NCBI GenBank assembly: GCA_963729445.1
Contig: CAVSNU010000003.1
Location: forward strand, 620,001 to 684,000
Length of the DNA stretch: 64,000 bases
Origin: JACCZH01 sp963729445
GTDB lineage: Bacteria; Chloroflexota; Chloroflexia; Thermomicrobiales; CFX8
Direction: 5' to 3'
The notes beneath the pieces are model-generated. The model was not told the DNA's origin. It did not search any database and was given only the letters and a program-made list of their open reading frames with translations. The position numbers and the translations under genes are program-made. The stretch's first letter is position 1. Every line of letters starts with the position of its first letter. Of this stretch, positions 1 through 9,160 are shown piece after piece.

Positions 1-862
1 CGTTCTGAAAATCAATCGTCATCCGTTCGCCCCGGTTGTCGCCCAACCCATCGAGCTCCACGAAGCCGCGTGCGAACCCCGCCGCCATCCGGCGCTCGAC
101 ATCGATGATCTTTCCGGTAAAGAGCAGATGTCCGCTGCACTGCCGGATGACCTCCGCGACCGGGTCGCGATGCTCACGTCGTGCGGCCCGGACGGCGTCA
201 CCGATCTTCCTGGCGAAGGTCATCGTCATCGGTATGACCGTGCGCTTCAAATCCACCCCGGTCATCATCGGGAACGCAAATCCAGCAGAGCCCCCCATCT
301 GGATCGTCACGGCGCGTGCCTGGCGTTCGAGCGTTATGGGGTCTTTCACCTTCGTCCAGAGCACCGTGTTGTGGTGCGGGTCGGCCAGCGCAGCCGGTGC
401 AACCGGCACTCCATAGATCGAGAAGGTATCCATCTGAAGCTCGGGAAAGGCCCGACCCATGGCGTCGCCGTCGACCACCGGCAGCCCGGTTAACAGGCTC
501 GTCGCCATCGGCCGCATCGAGTTCGATCCCCCGATTTCGCCTGGCACGAGGTACCCGGCACGCTCGCCAACGAACGTTTCCAACGCCCGCAACGCGACCA
601 CCGTCTCGTCCCCACGCGGAATGCGCTCGACGCTCACGGTCGGAGATCCCATGCCCCCTACGGCGACGACGAATGCGTCGTCGGCCACACTCTCCGGCGT
701 CACGATTCGGACCGGCCCATGCTGCTCGATAAGGTGCCGGACCTGAAGCTTTCCGCTGTACGGGTTTCCACCTCCGCCAGTCCCGAGGATGCCAGCGCCA
801 ATCGCTATGCTTTCGAGCGCGTCCTCATCTACCCACCACTCATGACATACGTTAGCGTGCAC
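1..862 (-). CDS. DUF917 family protein (partial, runs off window)
   Basis: At least 287 residues are visible and the 3' end lies outside the window. The N-terminal part has the glycine-rich stretch AIGAGILGTGGGGNPYSGK followed by a VAVGGMGSPTVS segment, both typical of the DUF917 family that accompanies hydantoinase/oxoprolinase subunits (some members are S-methyl thiohydantoin desulfurases). I chose the GTG at 862 because GGAG lies about 7 bases upstream and the preceding in-frame codon region contains a stop. The start overlaps the end of the hydantoinase gene by 11 bases, so the two are probably translationally coupled and act together on a hydantoin-like or cyclic amide substrate. The exact substrate cannot be read from the sequence. 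Confidence 0.85.
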   Translation of the reverse strand, partial: MHANVCHEWWVDEDALESIAIGAGILGTGGGGNPYSGKLQVRHLIEQHGPVRIVTPESVADDAFVVAVGGMGSPTVSVERIPRGDETVVALRALETFVGERAGYLVPGEIGGSNSMRPMATSLLTGLPVVDGDAMGRAFPELQMDTFSIYGVPVAPAALADPHHNTVLWTKVKDPITLERQARAVTIQMGGSAGFAFPMMTGVDLKRTVIPMTMTFARKIGDAVRAARREHRDPVAEVIRQCSGHLLFTGKIIDVERRMAAGFARGFVELDGLGDNRGERMTIDFQN

Positions 863-2402
863 TCAAGTCTCCAACCGCCTTGATCCGCAGCCGCAGCGCG
901 CTAGAAGGCAGGTACGCAAGCGGAACTTCATCTATCTCGACAATCTGAACCGTGGACACAGCTGCCCCGGCTTGGACCGCGTGGGAAATCGCCTCATCCT
1001 TGGCTTCCGCCAGCACGCTCTCTCTGCTTCTGCCCTCCATGGGGAAGACGCGGTCGATCTCACCGCTTACCTGCGCGATCGCTGCGCCAATCGCGTTGGC
1101 GACACCGGCGTGTTCCGGCCGGATGACGCTGCTCGCGCCTTCAATGTCAGCGGGAAAGAGTGTCGCGCCGCCACCCACCAGCACGACGGGAACGGTACCC
1201 GCCGATAGCTTGAGAGCATCCACCAGCCCTGCCAGTGATTCCTGCGCCACCTGCATCGCCCGCCTCGACACGACCGGATCAAGGCTCTCTACCCGGGATG
1301 GGTCACCGAGGTCGCATAACCCAAGCGACACCGCGACGTCCGACATCGTCAACGACGAGCCGCCGAACACCAGGGCTTCCTCTGTCAGGCGATAGCCAAC
1401 GCTTTGAGGACCGACCGTTCCACCATCGTTGGAGATCAGGCTCCCACCTCCGAGACCAACGCTCACCACGTCTGGCATCCGGAAGTTCGTCCGCACGCCA
1501 CCCACCTCCACCTCGAACGAGGCTTCACGCGGGAACCCATGCACGAGAGCCCCACCATCGGTCGTCGTCCCACCAACGTCCAGCACAATGCCGTCGGTAA
1601 CACCTGAGAGCAGCGCAGCGCCACGCATTGAGTTCGTAGGACCGCTGGCGAAAGTGAGTACCGGGTACTTCGCGGCGTGTTCCGCCGTCATCAAGGTACC
1701 GTCGTTCTGGCTCAGATAAAGCCGTGCATCGAGCCCACTCTGCAGCAGCGCGTTCTCAAACCCGGCAATCGTCTTCTTCGCCAGACCAGACAGACACGCG
1801 TTGAGAGCCGAGGCGTTTTCACGCTCCAGCACGCCAAGCCGGCCGATCTCATGTGACAGCGACACGTTCATGCCGGGAGCTCCGGACCGAAGCGCATCGG
1901 CGACGGTGATTTCCTGATGCGGTGATACCGGCGAGAATGTGCCGACCACGGCTGCGCTCTCGATGCCCCGGGAGATCAGATCAGAGAGCGTACGCTCGAT
2001 CTCACATGGATCGAGTTCCGAGATCGGTCTACCGTCGTACTCGAGCCCGCCGTGCAGCAGGTAGCTTGCCGCGCAAACCACCTCGCGCAGATCAGCCGGC
2101 CAATCATAGAGCGGGGGGATAGCCTGGCCGGCTGGCAGACAGAGTCGCAGCACGGCAATCGGGGTCAGGTCGCGCCGCTGAACGACCGCATTCGTAAAGT
2201 GGGTGGTGCCGATCATGACTGCGGAGACGTCGCGACGATCGATCTCCGGCCGCTGTTCGAAGATCGACGCTAACGCATCTACGATGCCGGCCGTCACGTC
2301 GGCAGTGGTTGGACGCTTTATCGAGGCCAGGACCTCGCGCCCGGAAAGCAAGACGGCGTCGGTGTTCGTGCCACCAACGTCAATACCAATTCTCAAACTC
2401 AA
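852..2402 (-). CDS. Hydantoinase/oxoprolinase family protein (HyuA-type)
   Basis: About 516 residues. The N-terminus reads IGIDVGGTNTDAVLL, the hydantoinase A N-terminal nucleotide-binding motif, and a second phosphate-binding element, IVLDVGGTTTDGGAL, lies in the middle, followed by a GLGGGS turn. Members are ATP-dependent hydrolases of hydantoins, 5-oxoproline or related cyclic amides. The reading frame can be extended to a GTG at 2444 or an ATG at 2408. The TTG at 2402 is preferred because GGAGGAG sits 6 bases upstream and the product then begins MSLRIGIDVGG, as usual in the family. It is the penultimate gene of a minus-strand run and overlaps the DUF917 gene, a common partner. Confidence 0.9.
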   Translation of the reverse strand: MSLRIGIDVGGTNTDAVLLSGREVLASIKRPTTADVTAGIVDALASIFEQRPEIDRRDVSAVMIGTTHFTNAVVQRRDLTPIAVLRLCLPAGQAIPPLYDWPADLREVVCAASYLLHGGLEYDGRPISELDPCEIERTLSDLISRGIESAAVVGTFSPVSPHQEITVADALRSGAPGMNVSLSHEIGRLGVLERENASALNACLSGLAKKTIAGFENALLQSGLDARLYLSQNDGTLMTAEHAAKYPVLTFASGPTNSMRGAALLSGVTDGIVLDVGGTTTDGGALVHGFPREASFEVEVGGVRTNFRMPDVVSVGLGGGSLISNDGGTVGPQSVGYRLTEEALVFGGSSLTMSDVAVSLGLCDLGDPSRVESLDPVVSRRAMQVAQESLAGLVDALKLSAGTVPVVLVGGGATLFPADIEGASSVIRPEHAGVANAIGAAIAQVSGEIDRVFPMEGRSRESVLAEAKDEAISHAVQAGAAVSTVQIVEIDEVPLAYLPSSALRLRIKAVGDLSAR

Positions 2403-2467
2403 GCGCATCTCCTCCGTGTCGTAAACACCGGAGGATGCTAACACGTCTGGAGTGTGTCCGAAACGGG

Positions 2468-3502
2468 CTATCTGGCCGTATCGCGTCGCGGCTGGCGGCG
2501 ACCTTGAGGAATCTCGGCGCGGCCGCCCTTTGTGATTGTCAAGTCAGTCACCGCACACTCGACGTCGTCGCCGGAATCGAGCCGCACTGTTACTGTTTCA
2601 CGCAAGAGATTCAGCGCGTGCACGTACCCAGGGCCGTTCCCTATCGTTACATTCTGGCCCAGACGTGGCAGGGATCGGCGCACTTCACGGTAGAAATCGT
2701 CTTCATACGAGAGACAGCACAGCAACTTCCCGCACGCGCCGGAGTTCTTGCTGGGGTTGAGAGAGACGTCCTGATTCTTGGCCATCGTGATGGTGACATC
2801 AGCAAACTGCGGCAACCAGGTCGAGCAGCACAGTGGACGCCCGCACTTGCCCAGGCTGCCGATCAGTCGCGCTTCCTCGCGCGGGCCGATCTGCCGTAGC
2901 TCAATGCGGCACCGGAACAACGCGGCGAGATCGCGAACGATCTGCCGGAAATCCACGCGGCCGTTCGATGAAAAGTAGAAGGTCAGGCGCGTGCCGTCGT
3001 GGTTGTATTCGGCCTTGATCGGTTTCATCGGCAGCTTATGGTCACGCACCTTCTCAGCGAACACTCGCAGTGCATCACCCTGCTTACCGCGCAGCGTCTC
3101 GGCAACATCGAGGTCATGCTCGGTGGCTACCCGGACAATCGGTTTCAGCTCACCCTCGAGCGTTGCGGCCGCAAGATCGTGCGGTGCGATGACGACGACA
3201 CCGATATCGCTGCCGCGTTCCGTCTCGACAATCACCCGGTCCCCAACCGCCAGCTCATATGAGCCCGGGGAAAAATAGTAGGTGCGACTGGAATCGCGGA
3301 AACGCACCCCAGTTACCTGAACCTCGGTTACATCGACTTCCGCACCCTCGATCTGCGGCAGAGCACACTCACAACCATCACAGCCACAGCCGATCTCGCC
3401 GAGCATGGCCGTGCGCTTGTTCGAGAGCATGATCCGCTGTTTGAATCGCTCTCGAGCATCCCTGTAAAAATCGTCCGTCGAACCGCACTCTATACTGGCC
3501 AC
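2468..3502 (-). CDS. ricT: PSP1-domain protein, RicT/YaaT family
   Basis: 344 residues. The central and C-terminal parts match the PSP1/YaaT family: VTGVRFRDSSRTYYFSPG, then the cysteine-containing GSLGKCGRPLCCSTWLPQF and SGACGKLLCCLSYE. In Bacillus subtilis this protein is part of the Ric (YaaT/YlbF/YmcA) complex that carries iron-sulfur clusters and affects RNase Y-dependent RNA maturation and sporulation. An unusual cysteine cluster (GCGCDGCECALPQ, about residues 38–50) precedes the domain and could be an additional metal site (inference). The GTG start at 3502 overlaps the end of holB by 13 bases; holB–yaaT is also the Bacillus order. ATG codons at residues 25 and 33 are alternative starts. 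Confidence 0.88.
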   Translation of the reverse strand: MASIECGSTDDFYRDARERFKQRIMLSNKRTAMLGEIGCGCDGCECALPQIEGAEVDVTEVQVTGVRFRDSSRTYYFSPGSYELAVGDRVIVETERGSDIGVVVIAPHDLAAATLEGELKPIVRVATEHDLDVAETLRGKQGDALRVFAEKVRDHKLPMKPIKAEYNHDGTRLTFYFSSNGRVDFRQIVRDLAALFRCRIELRQIGPREEARLIGSLGKCGRPLCCSTWLPQFADVTITMAKNQDVSLNPSKNSGACGKLLCCLSYEDDFYREVRRSLPRLGQNVTIGNGPGYVHALNLLRETVTVRLDSGDDVECAVTDLTITKGGRAEIPQGRRQPRRDTAR

Positions 3503-4539
3503 TGCATTACCATTGCGTGAAGCGCAATCCGCGCCTGCATGTTGGCGTCCAGATCGCCCATGCAGCGCTGCGTTGCCCAGACCGCCCGATGTAATTCCTC
3601 TACCTCGAAACCCCTGGCGAATGCCGCCAATCGATCCCCGACTTCAGGAAACACCACCAGATCGTCCAGACCTGCACGGTGTAACAGTGCATCGCGCCAT
3701 AAACCGGTGTAGAGATCAAGCATCTCGTGCGTAGCGTCCCTGTTTCGACTGTGATTACTGGCAATGATGCCACTTATCTCAACACGACCCAAAGGAGCCA
3801 TCAGATGCTCTAGCGCGGATTCCACCTTCTCGCGGCGCGCCCGTAGCGCGTCAGGGTCATCTGCCATCGTGAGAGCCCAGGCGATCCGGCCATGCGCCGA
3901 GCGGGAGAGAGCGCTCGCAGCAGCGGCCGGCACTCCGCGCGCATCTAGCGTGTCCCGGATCAACTGACTGGAAACCGTGCCAAGCGGAACGTGCCGGCAA
4001 CGCGAACGAACGGTCTCAGAGACCGCGTCGACAGAACTGGCCACCAGGATGATGACCGCAAACGGCGGGGGTTCTTCCAGCGTCTTCAGGAACGCGTCTG
4101 GAGCAGATTCCGTCAACAGGTCGGCATCGTCGACAATCTGTACCTTCCAGCGACCGAGCACCGGCCTGGTAACGATATCCTGCCGCAGCCAGCGGATCGT
4201 TTCGATCGACAGCCGTTGCCGGGAACGAGACGCGTCCCCGCGTGGCGCGGCGATCATCTCCGCCTGCCATTCGAGATCGACTCGTGTTACGTCAGGATGG
4301 GCACCGCGATCGATCCGGCGGCAAGCGTCACAGGCACCGCAGGGACGTTCAGCAGCTGCACGCTCGCAGTTCAGTGCTTGCGCCAGCGCCAACGCGAGCG
4401 TCGTGCGGCCAATACCTTCCGGACCGGTGATCAGATATGCGTGGGATATGCGGCCGGAGTGTACGGCACCGCTGAGGTCGCGAACCGCTTCGTCATGACC
4501 GATGACCGGCCAGCCTGTCCTGCCGCTGCCCCGACTCAT
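3490..4539 (-). CDS. holB: DNA polymerase III subunit delta'
   Basis: 349 residues, clamp-loader delta' subunit. It begins GWPVIGHDEAVRDL and carries the AAA+ fold with a zinc module of four cysteines (CERAAAERPCGACDAC, about residues 53–68). The Walker A loop is GPEGIGRTT, with Arg where an ATP-binding loop has Lys; this agrees with the family, since delta' does not need to hydrolyse ATP. The sensor-like segment SAPDAFLKTLEEPP is a hallmark of HolB/DnaX proteins. Its ATG overlaps the stop of the upstream NERD gene by 4 bases (ATGA) and its end overlaps ricT, indicating one transcript. Confidence 0.92.
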   Translation of the reverse strand: MSRGSGRTGWPVIGHDEAVRDLSGAVHSGRISHAYLITGPEGIGRTTLALALAQALNCERAAAERPCGACDACRRIDRGAHPDVTRVDLEWQAEMIAAPRGDASRSRQRLSIETIRWLRQDIVTRPVLGRWKVQIVDDADLLTESAPDAFLKTLEEPPPFAVIILVASSVDAVSETVRSRCRHVPLGTVSSQLIRDTLDARGVPAAAASALSRSAHGRIAWALTMADDPDALRARREKVESALEHLMAPLGRVEISGIIASNHSRNRDATHEMLDLYTGLWRDALLHRAGLDDLVVFPEVGDRLAAFARGFEVEELHRAVWATQRCMGDLDANMQARIALHAMVMQWPV

Positions 4540-5306
4540 GCAGCCCGCACTTTCTTCCTCGGTCGCCGGGTTGTGGCGCCGGTCTCTTCCATCCGCTCTC
4601 CAGTCGCGAGGGCTTCGACGATTTTGCTGCGGTCCTGGGCTGCAACTGTCGTGCCCGTACCTGAGTTGCGGACGTAGTCGTAGAGCTCTGTGACGTGAAG
4701 AACGTGGACCTCTGGCTCACGCATCTCGATCTCAATGTCGGGGTGGACGAAGACAACAACGCCGTGAACGTCGGAGCTGAGATCCTCCTGCTCCAGGACG
4801 GCTTCGACCGACGCGACCTGTTGTTCGTTGTCAAGCGTCGGGTTTCCGAGCTGGGGTCCGCCGAGGTTGAAAATCTGCCGGAATGCGCTGCCTCGTCGCC
4901 AGCGCCGCCCCTCTAGCGTGACGCTGCCGCCGAGCTCCCGTGGCGTGATCACGATTGTGCCGGTGGGCGTAACAACGACATGATCGGGGCGCTTACCATT
5001 CAATGCCGGATAATGAATCATCGCGTAGCGATCGTTCAGCTTGGACAGCAGCTGGTCTAGAAGCTCATCGGTGCGCGGCTTGCGACTCCAGCGGGCAATC
5101 TGCTGCATACCAGCGTTGAACGTCAAGAATCCCAGGATCAGCCCAATATAGGAGAGCAGCATATTGTCCTGATAGAGCGTAAGAAGGAATGAGCCTCCGA
5201 GGAAGACGAGACCGGTAAGCACCAGCAGACGTCCGATCTTTCGGCGGCGCTCAACCCATCCAATATTTCGAACAACTCGCACTGAAGAACCAAGTCTTTC
5301 ATACAA
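4536..5306 (-). CDS. NERD-domain membrane protein
   Basis: 256 residues. Two hydrophobic segments occur near residues 26–44 and 49–66, so the N-terminus is membrane-anchored. The following domain, with LNDRYAMIHYPALNGKRPDHVVVTPTGTIVI as its core (read in two halves), resembles the nuclease-related NERD domain found in proteins of nucleic-acid metabolism; the catalytic residues are not clearly conserved here. The tail is basic (RRPRKKVRAA). The TTG at 5306 gives the longest frame but has no convincing Shine-Dalgarno sequence, so the start is uncertain. It is the first gene of a run with holB and ricT. Confidence 0.6.
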   Translation of the reverse strand: MYERLGSSVRVVRNIGWVERRRKIGRLLVLTGLVFLGGSFLLTLYQDNMLLSYIGLILGFLTFNAGMQQIARWSRKPRTDELLDQLLSKLNDRYAMIHYPALNGKRPDHVVVTPTGTIVITPRELGGSVTLEGRRWRRGSAFRQIFNLGGPQLGNPTLDNEQQVASVEAVLEQEDLSSDVHGVVVFVHPDIEIEMREPEVHVLHVTELYDYVRNSGTGTTVAAQDRSKIVEALATGERMEETGATTRRPRKKVRAA

Positions 5307-5461
5307 TGGTGGAGCGATGTGGCTCCAGAGTGATTATCTGCGAGTTCGGCGTTAGCGTTTGGTGTAAAAAGAATCGCACGCACCGTAACGCAACTAGCGT
5401 TGCGCCCGTCTGTGGAGTCTAGCATGACGCCGGGACCGTTCACAAATCTACGAAAGTACTC
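5307..5461. promoter_or_regulatory. Divergent intergenic region with a small inverted repeat
   Basis: This 155-base gap separates the minus-strand NERD–holB run from the plus-strand glycosyltransferase run and must contain promoters for both. The only structure I see is CGCAAC-TAGC-GTTGCG at about 5387–5402, 6-base arms around 4 bases, a possible operator. No strong sigma-70 consensus pair was found. Confidence 0.35.
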
Positions 5462-6385
5462 ATGTTAACCTCTGAGGAAGCGTCAATCGACATCTCCATT
5501 ATCGTCGTCAATTGGAATGTTGCGGATCTCCTGGCTGGATGTTTGCGCTCGATCGAGGAAGAGCGTCCTCACAGCGATCTGTCGGTCGAAGTGATCGTGG
5601 TCGACAACAACTCCAACCAGCGCGATTTCCAGGCTGTCGTCGCACAATATCCCGATACGCGCTTGATTGAGCTGGACGACAACCGTGGTTATGGCGCGGC
5701 GAATAACGCCGGTATTCGTGTTGCCAGGGGAACCGTAGTGTTCATTCTCAATCCTGACACTGAGCTCATGCCCCACTCGCTTGAGCGTCTCTGGGAGACC
5801 CTGAACCTGAATCCTTCTATTGGATTGGTCGCCCCGCTGCTGCTCAATTCGGATCAGTCGGTACAGTCGTCAGGGTATAGGTTTCCGGGAGCCGCCAACG
5901 TCTTCTTCGATCTCTTCCCCGCTCCGGCGCGGCTCTACGGTTCGGCATTGAACGGGCGCGTGTCAGCCGGGAATGGACAGCTACCGGTCCAGATCGACTA
6001 CGCGCTCGGCGCGGCGTTGTTCGCCCGCAGGTCGGCGCTTCTGGAAATTGGGATGTTCGATGAATCATTCTTTATGTATAGCGAAGAGATCGACCTGCAG
6101 CGACGCCTGGCAGAGCATGGATGGATACGCTTACTCGCTCCCGATGCCCGGGTGGTTCACCACGGCGGCCAATCGACCGGCCAGCGCAAAGACGAGATGC
6201 ATGCCGCGCTGTGGACCAGCCGCGCGCAGTATTTCGAACGCTGGGCCTCTCAGCGCGACAGACGGTTCGTTCGAGCGCTCGTGAATGCCGGCACACGCCT
6301 GCAGGACCGCAGACAGCCGGAACGCGCGGATGTGAACCGGAGGATCCGAGACCGTTTTAACCGTATCCCGGGTTCGCGATCATGA
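5462..6385 (+). CDS. Family 2 glycosyltransferase
   Basis: 307 residues, GT-A fold. DISIIVVNWNVADLLAGCL opens the nucleotide-sugar domain, VIVVDNNS follows, and FILNPDTEL supplies the metal-binding DxD-type motif. The acceptor-side element MFDESFFMYSEEIDLQRRL is typical of rhamnosyltransferase-like (WbbL/RfbF-type) enzymes. There are no membrane segments. It is the first of five consecutive genes whose ends overlap by 4 bases or more, so it belongs to one transcript making a surface polysaccharide or glycolipid. Donor and acceptor cannot be told from sequence. Confidence 0.88.
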   Translation: MLTSEEASIDISIIVVNWNVADLLAGCLRSIEEERPHSDLSVEVIVVDNNSNQRDFQAVVAQYPDTRLIELDDNRGYGAANNAGIRVARGTVVFILNPDTELMPHSLERLWETLNLNPSIGLVAPLLLNSDQSVQSSGYRFPGAANVFFDLFPAPARLYGSALNGRVSAGNGQLPVQIDYALGAALFARRSALLEIGMFDESFFMYSEEIDLQRRLAEHGWIRLLAPDARVVHHGGQSTGQRKDEMHAALWTSRAQYFERWASQRDRRFVRALVNAGTRLQDRRQPERADVNRRIRDRFNRIPGSRS

Positions 6386-7140
6386 CGTCTACCGAGATCG
6401 TGGCCGTCGTCCTGACGCTCAACGAAGAGGAGCACCTAGAGGCCTGCCTGACGTCGCTAGAGGGATTGGCATCGCGTACCCTCATCCTTGACTCTGGATC
6501 GACCGACCGCACCGTGGATATCGCAAGGGGCCTCGGAGCAGTTGTCATCCACTCTCCATTCACTGGCTACGCTTCCCAACGCAACAGGGCGCTCGACCTC
6601 GCCGGTGACGCCGAATGGGTGCTCTTCCTCGACGCAGACGAACGGCTTACCGAGGCGTCGCGGGCTGAGATCCAGCAATGCGTTTGCAGCGCAGGTGACG
6701 ATCTGGCCGGCTTCTGGCTTCCCCGAAGGAATGTCGCCTTCGGCCGGGCGCTCCGCGGCGGGGGTTGGTGGCCGGACTACCAGGCTCGGTTGATTCGCCT
6801 GGGACGGGGTCGATACGACGCATCGCGCGAGGTCCACGAAGTGGTCCTCTTTGACGGCCGGAGCGAACAGCTGCACGAACCGTTCATCCACCTCAACTAC
6901 AGCTCGCGCAGCGAATTCATGCGCAAGCAGCATGCCTACACCCTGCGCTACGTGCAGCAAGCGCCTGTCGAAACACCCCGTATGCGAGGCTACCTGGGCC
7001 GGCCAGTGCGAGAATTCTGGCGTCGCTTCGTCGTGCTGAAGGGTTATCGCGACCGTGGGGACGGGTTGTTCATGGCAGCAGTGATGGCGATGGAAGAGTT
7101 CCGTGCCTGCCGAATGCTGCGCAGGCGGAAGACCGCATGA
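6382..7140 (+). CDS. Family 2 glycosyltransferase (WaaE/KdtX-like)
   Basis: 252 residues. IVAVVLTLNEEEHLEACL, the TLILDSGSTDRT segment and LFLDADERL (DxD) place it in the GT2 subgroup that includes lipopolysaccharide core beta-1,4-glucosyltransferase WaaE. A WWPDYQARLIRLGRGRYD stretch is also characteristic of that subgroup. The ATG overlaps the previous stop (ATGA) and its own stop overlaps the next start, showing tight coupling. It probably adds a hexose during assembly of an envelope glycan, which is inferred only from family and context. Confidence 0.86.
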   Translation: MTSTEIVAVVLTLNEEEHLEACLTSLEGLASRTLILDSGSTDRTVDIARGLGAVVIHSPFTGYASQRNRALDLAGDAEWVLFLDADERLTEASRAEIQQCVCSAGDDLAGFWLPRRNVAFGRALRGGGWWPDYQARLIRLGRGRYDASREVHEVVLFDGRSEQLHEPFIHLNYSSRSEFMRKQHAYTLRYVQQAPVETPRMRGYLGRPVREFWRRFVVLKGYRDRGDGLFMAAVMAMEEFRACRMLRRRKTA

Positions 7141-8087
7141 GTTTTCCCAGCGTGACGGCCGTCGTTGTCAGCTACAACGTGCGTGCCCTACTCATGGCCT
7201 GTCTGCACTCTCTCCAACAGGTCCGTGCGGCAGGGTACCTTGATGACATCATCGTCGTCGACAACGCGAGCAGTGATGGAAGTCCGCAGGCGGTTCGAGA
7301 GTGCTTCGCAAACATCACGGTCATCGATGCTCCCAATCGAGGCTACGGTGCCGGTGCAAACCTCGGCGTCCAGGCGAGTAACGGCGACTACGTGCTCATC
7401 CTGAACCCCGACACCGTCGTCCCCCCTGAGACCGTAAAGCGTCTCGTCAGCCACCTTGAGGCCAATCCTGACATAGCAGTCTGTGCCCCCAGGCTACGCT
7501 ACCCGAACGGGGAGCTCCAACCGTCGCGTCGCCGTTTTCCCCAGCGCCTGACCCCGGTCTTCGAGAGCACCGTCTTCCAACAGTGGTGTCCGGCGAATCC
7601 ATGGTCGCGACGCTATCACTTAGAGGATCGCGCAGAACCCTCGGTCCAGGACGTCGATTGGCTAGTGGGCGCCTGCCTGATGGTGCGCAGTGAGGCTATC
7701 GAACGCGTCGGCGGCTTTGACGAGTCTTTCTGGATGTATTGCGAAGAGATCGAGTGGTGCTGGCGCTTCAAGCGGCATGGCTGGCGTGTCAGCTACGTGC
7801 CGGACGTCGAGATCGTGCACCATGAGGGTGCGAGCTCCGCACAAGACGTCCCTCGCCGTCAGCTGGCCTTCGATCGCAGCAGGATCGAGCTGCAACGCCG
7901 GCTGTATGGACGAGCCATCGCCGGGCTTGTCCTCGCCGGTATCAAACTGGGGTATGTGATTCAGTTGCTGATCGAAGCGGCCAAGTGGCTCATGGGGCAC
8001 CGCCGCGATCTGCGCGCGCAACGGGTCAGATTCTATGCAGGACTTCTACTCAGCAGTATGCGCTTTGAGGGGAACAACAATCGATGA
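7137..8087 (+). CDS. Family 2 glycosyltransferase (rhamnosyltransferase-like)
   Basis: 316 residues. VTAVVVSYNVRALLMACL, IIVVDNASSDGSP, ILNPDTVVP and the acceptor-side GGFDESFWMYCEEIEWCWRFKR are all standard for the WbbL-type group. It is clearly a paralogue of the first gene of this cluster (same NPDT and FDESFxMYxEEI elements). A moderately hydrophobic patch near residues 260–280 may associate with the membrane. Start and stop overlap both neighbours by 4 bases. Confidence 0.87.
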   Translation: MSFPSVTAVVVSYNVRALLMACLHSLQQVRAAGYLDDIIVVDNASSDGSPQAVRECFANITVIDAPNRGYGAGANLGVQASNGDYVLILNPDTVVPPETVKRLVSHLEANPDIAVCAPRLRYPNGELQPSRRRFPQRLTPVFESTVFQQWCPANPWSRRYHLEDRAEPSVQDVDWLVGACLMVRSEAIERVGGFDESFWMYCEEIEWCWRFKRHGWRVSYVPDVEIVHHEGASSAQDVPRRQLAFDRSRIELQRRLYGRAIAGLVLAGIKLGYVIQLLIEAAKWLMGHRRDLRAQRVRFYAGLLLSSMRFEGNNNR

Positions 8088-9160
8088 ACAACCCGCGCGT
8101 GCTGCTACTAACCGGTGAATATCCTCCGATACCAGGCGGCATCTCCGACTACACCTGGCTCCTGCGATCTGCACTCAACGACCAGCGCGTGACGACGGTC
8201 GTCATGTCATCTACTGGGGCCGATTCTGAGGTCAACGTCCAATCGTGGTCCTGGAAGATACTTCCAGCTATTCGAGAAGTCATTCATCGCCACGCCATTG
8301 ACGTCGTGCATATCCAGTATCAGGCGGGCGCATTTGGGATGCATCCCGCGATCAACCTCTTGCCACGATTGTTGCGAGACGTTCCGGTTATCACGACGTT
8401 CCACGACCTCCGCCCGCCCTACCTCTTTCCGAAAGCAGGCCGCCTGCGATTCCTTGTGATGCGCAGGATGGCGCGCTGGTCGAGCAGCGTCATTGTCACC
8501 AATCCAGTGGATCATCGTACTCTGGAAGCTGCCGGTATCCCGGCAACCACGATCCCGCTCGGGCCGAGCCTTCCGGCCCCGGACGTCTCCGTCGATCCCG
8601 ATAGCGCGGTAGGCTACTTTGGCTTCCCATCGAGACAGAAAGGGTTCGACCAGCTCGTCGCGGCGATCGGAGAGATCCCCCTGAACTCGCGTCCAACGCT
8701 GCGCGTCGTTGGCGGGAGGTCTCCCGGCTCTGGAGCGCACGGTTTCATGAACGCAGATGAGGTCGACCGACTTGCCGAGAAGCACGCCGTGTGCGTGAGC
8801 TGGACCGGTTTCCTCGATGCTCGGTCCGCTAGCAACGCTTTAGCGGCCTGCAGCTGTATCGCCTTCCCATTTCCAGGTGGAGCAACGCAACGGAGCAGCG
8901 CCCTGATCGCCGCGCTTCAGACAGGCCGCCCGGTTCTGACCACCTCTCCCGCACAGCCGGGTGACCTGGGCAAGCTGGCACGGCTTCCTCAGCTCATTGA
9001 AGTCTCCCGGGAAGAACCGCCAAGCCTTCAATACGCCATTGAACGCATCATCGCCTCTTCAGTGGAATGGCAACCCCTACCGGAAGAGTATCGCTGGGAC
9101 TCCATCGCAGAACGTCACGCGGAACTCTACTCCTCGCTGTCGAGAGAAGTTTCGCCTTGA
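8084..9160 (+). CDS. Glycosyltransferase, GT-B fold (GT1/GT4-type)
   Basis: 358 residues. The N-terminal LLLTGEYPPIPGGISDYTWLL is the usual opening of GT4 enzymes with a glycine-rich acceptor loop, IDVVHIQYQ follows, and the C-terminal domain has YFGFPSRQKGFDQLV. The usual EPFGxxxxE donor motif is weak; the equivalent stretch is CIAFPFPGGATQRSSALIA, which lacks the glutamate pair. This suggests an atypical donor site. It is coupled to the upstream GT2 gene by ATGA, and its last codons overlap the start of the following membrane glycosyltransferase. Confidence 0.82.
   Translation: MNNPRVLLLTGEYPPIPGGISDYTWLLRSALNDQRVTTVVMSSTGADSEVNVQSWSWKILPAIREVIHRHAIDVVHIQYQAGAFGMHPAINLLPRLLRDVPVITTFHDLRPPYLFPKAGRLRFLVMRRMARWSSSVIVTNPVDHRTLEAAGIPATTIPLGPSLPAPDVSVDPDSAVGYFGFPSRQKGFDQLVAAIGEIPLNSRPTLRVVGGRSPGSGAHGFMNADEVDRLAEKHAVCVSWTGFLDARSASNALAACSCIAFPFPGGATQRSSALIAALQTGRPVLTTSPAQPGDLGKLARLPQLIEVSREEPPSLQYAIERIIASSVEWQPLPEEYRWDSIAERHAELYSSLSREVSP

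Noticed and set aside
36..746. Several plus-strand ORFs at the left edge
   Set aside because: They are shadows of the minus-strand DUF917 gene, which shows clear family motifs.
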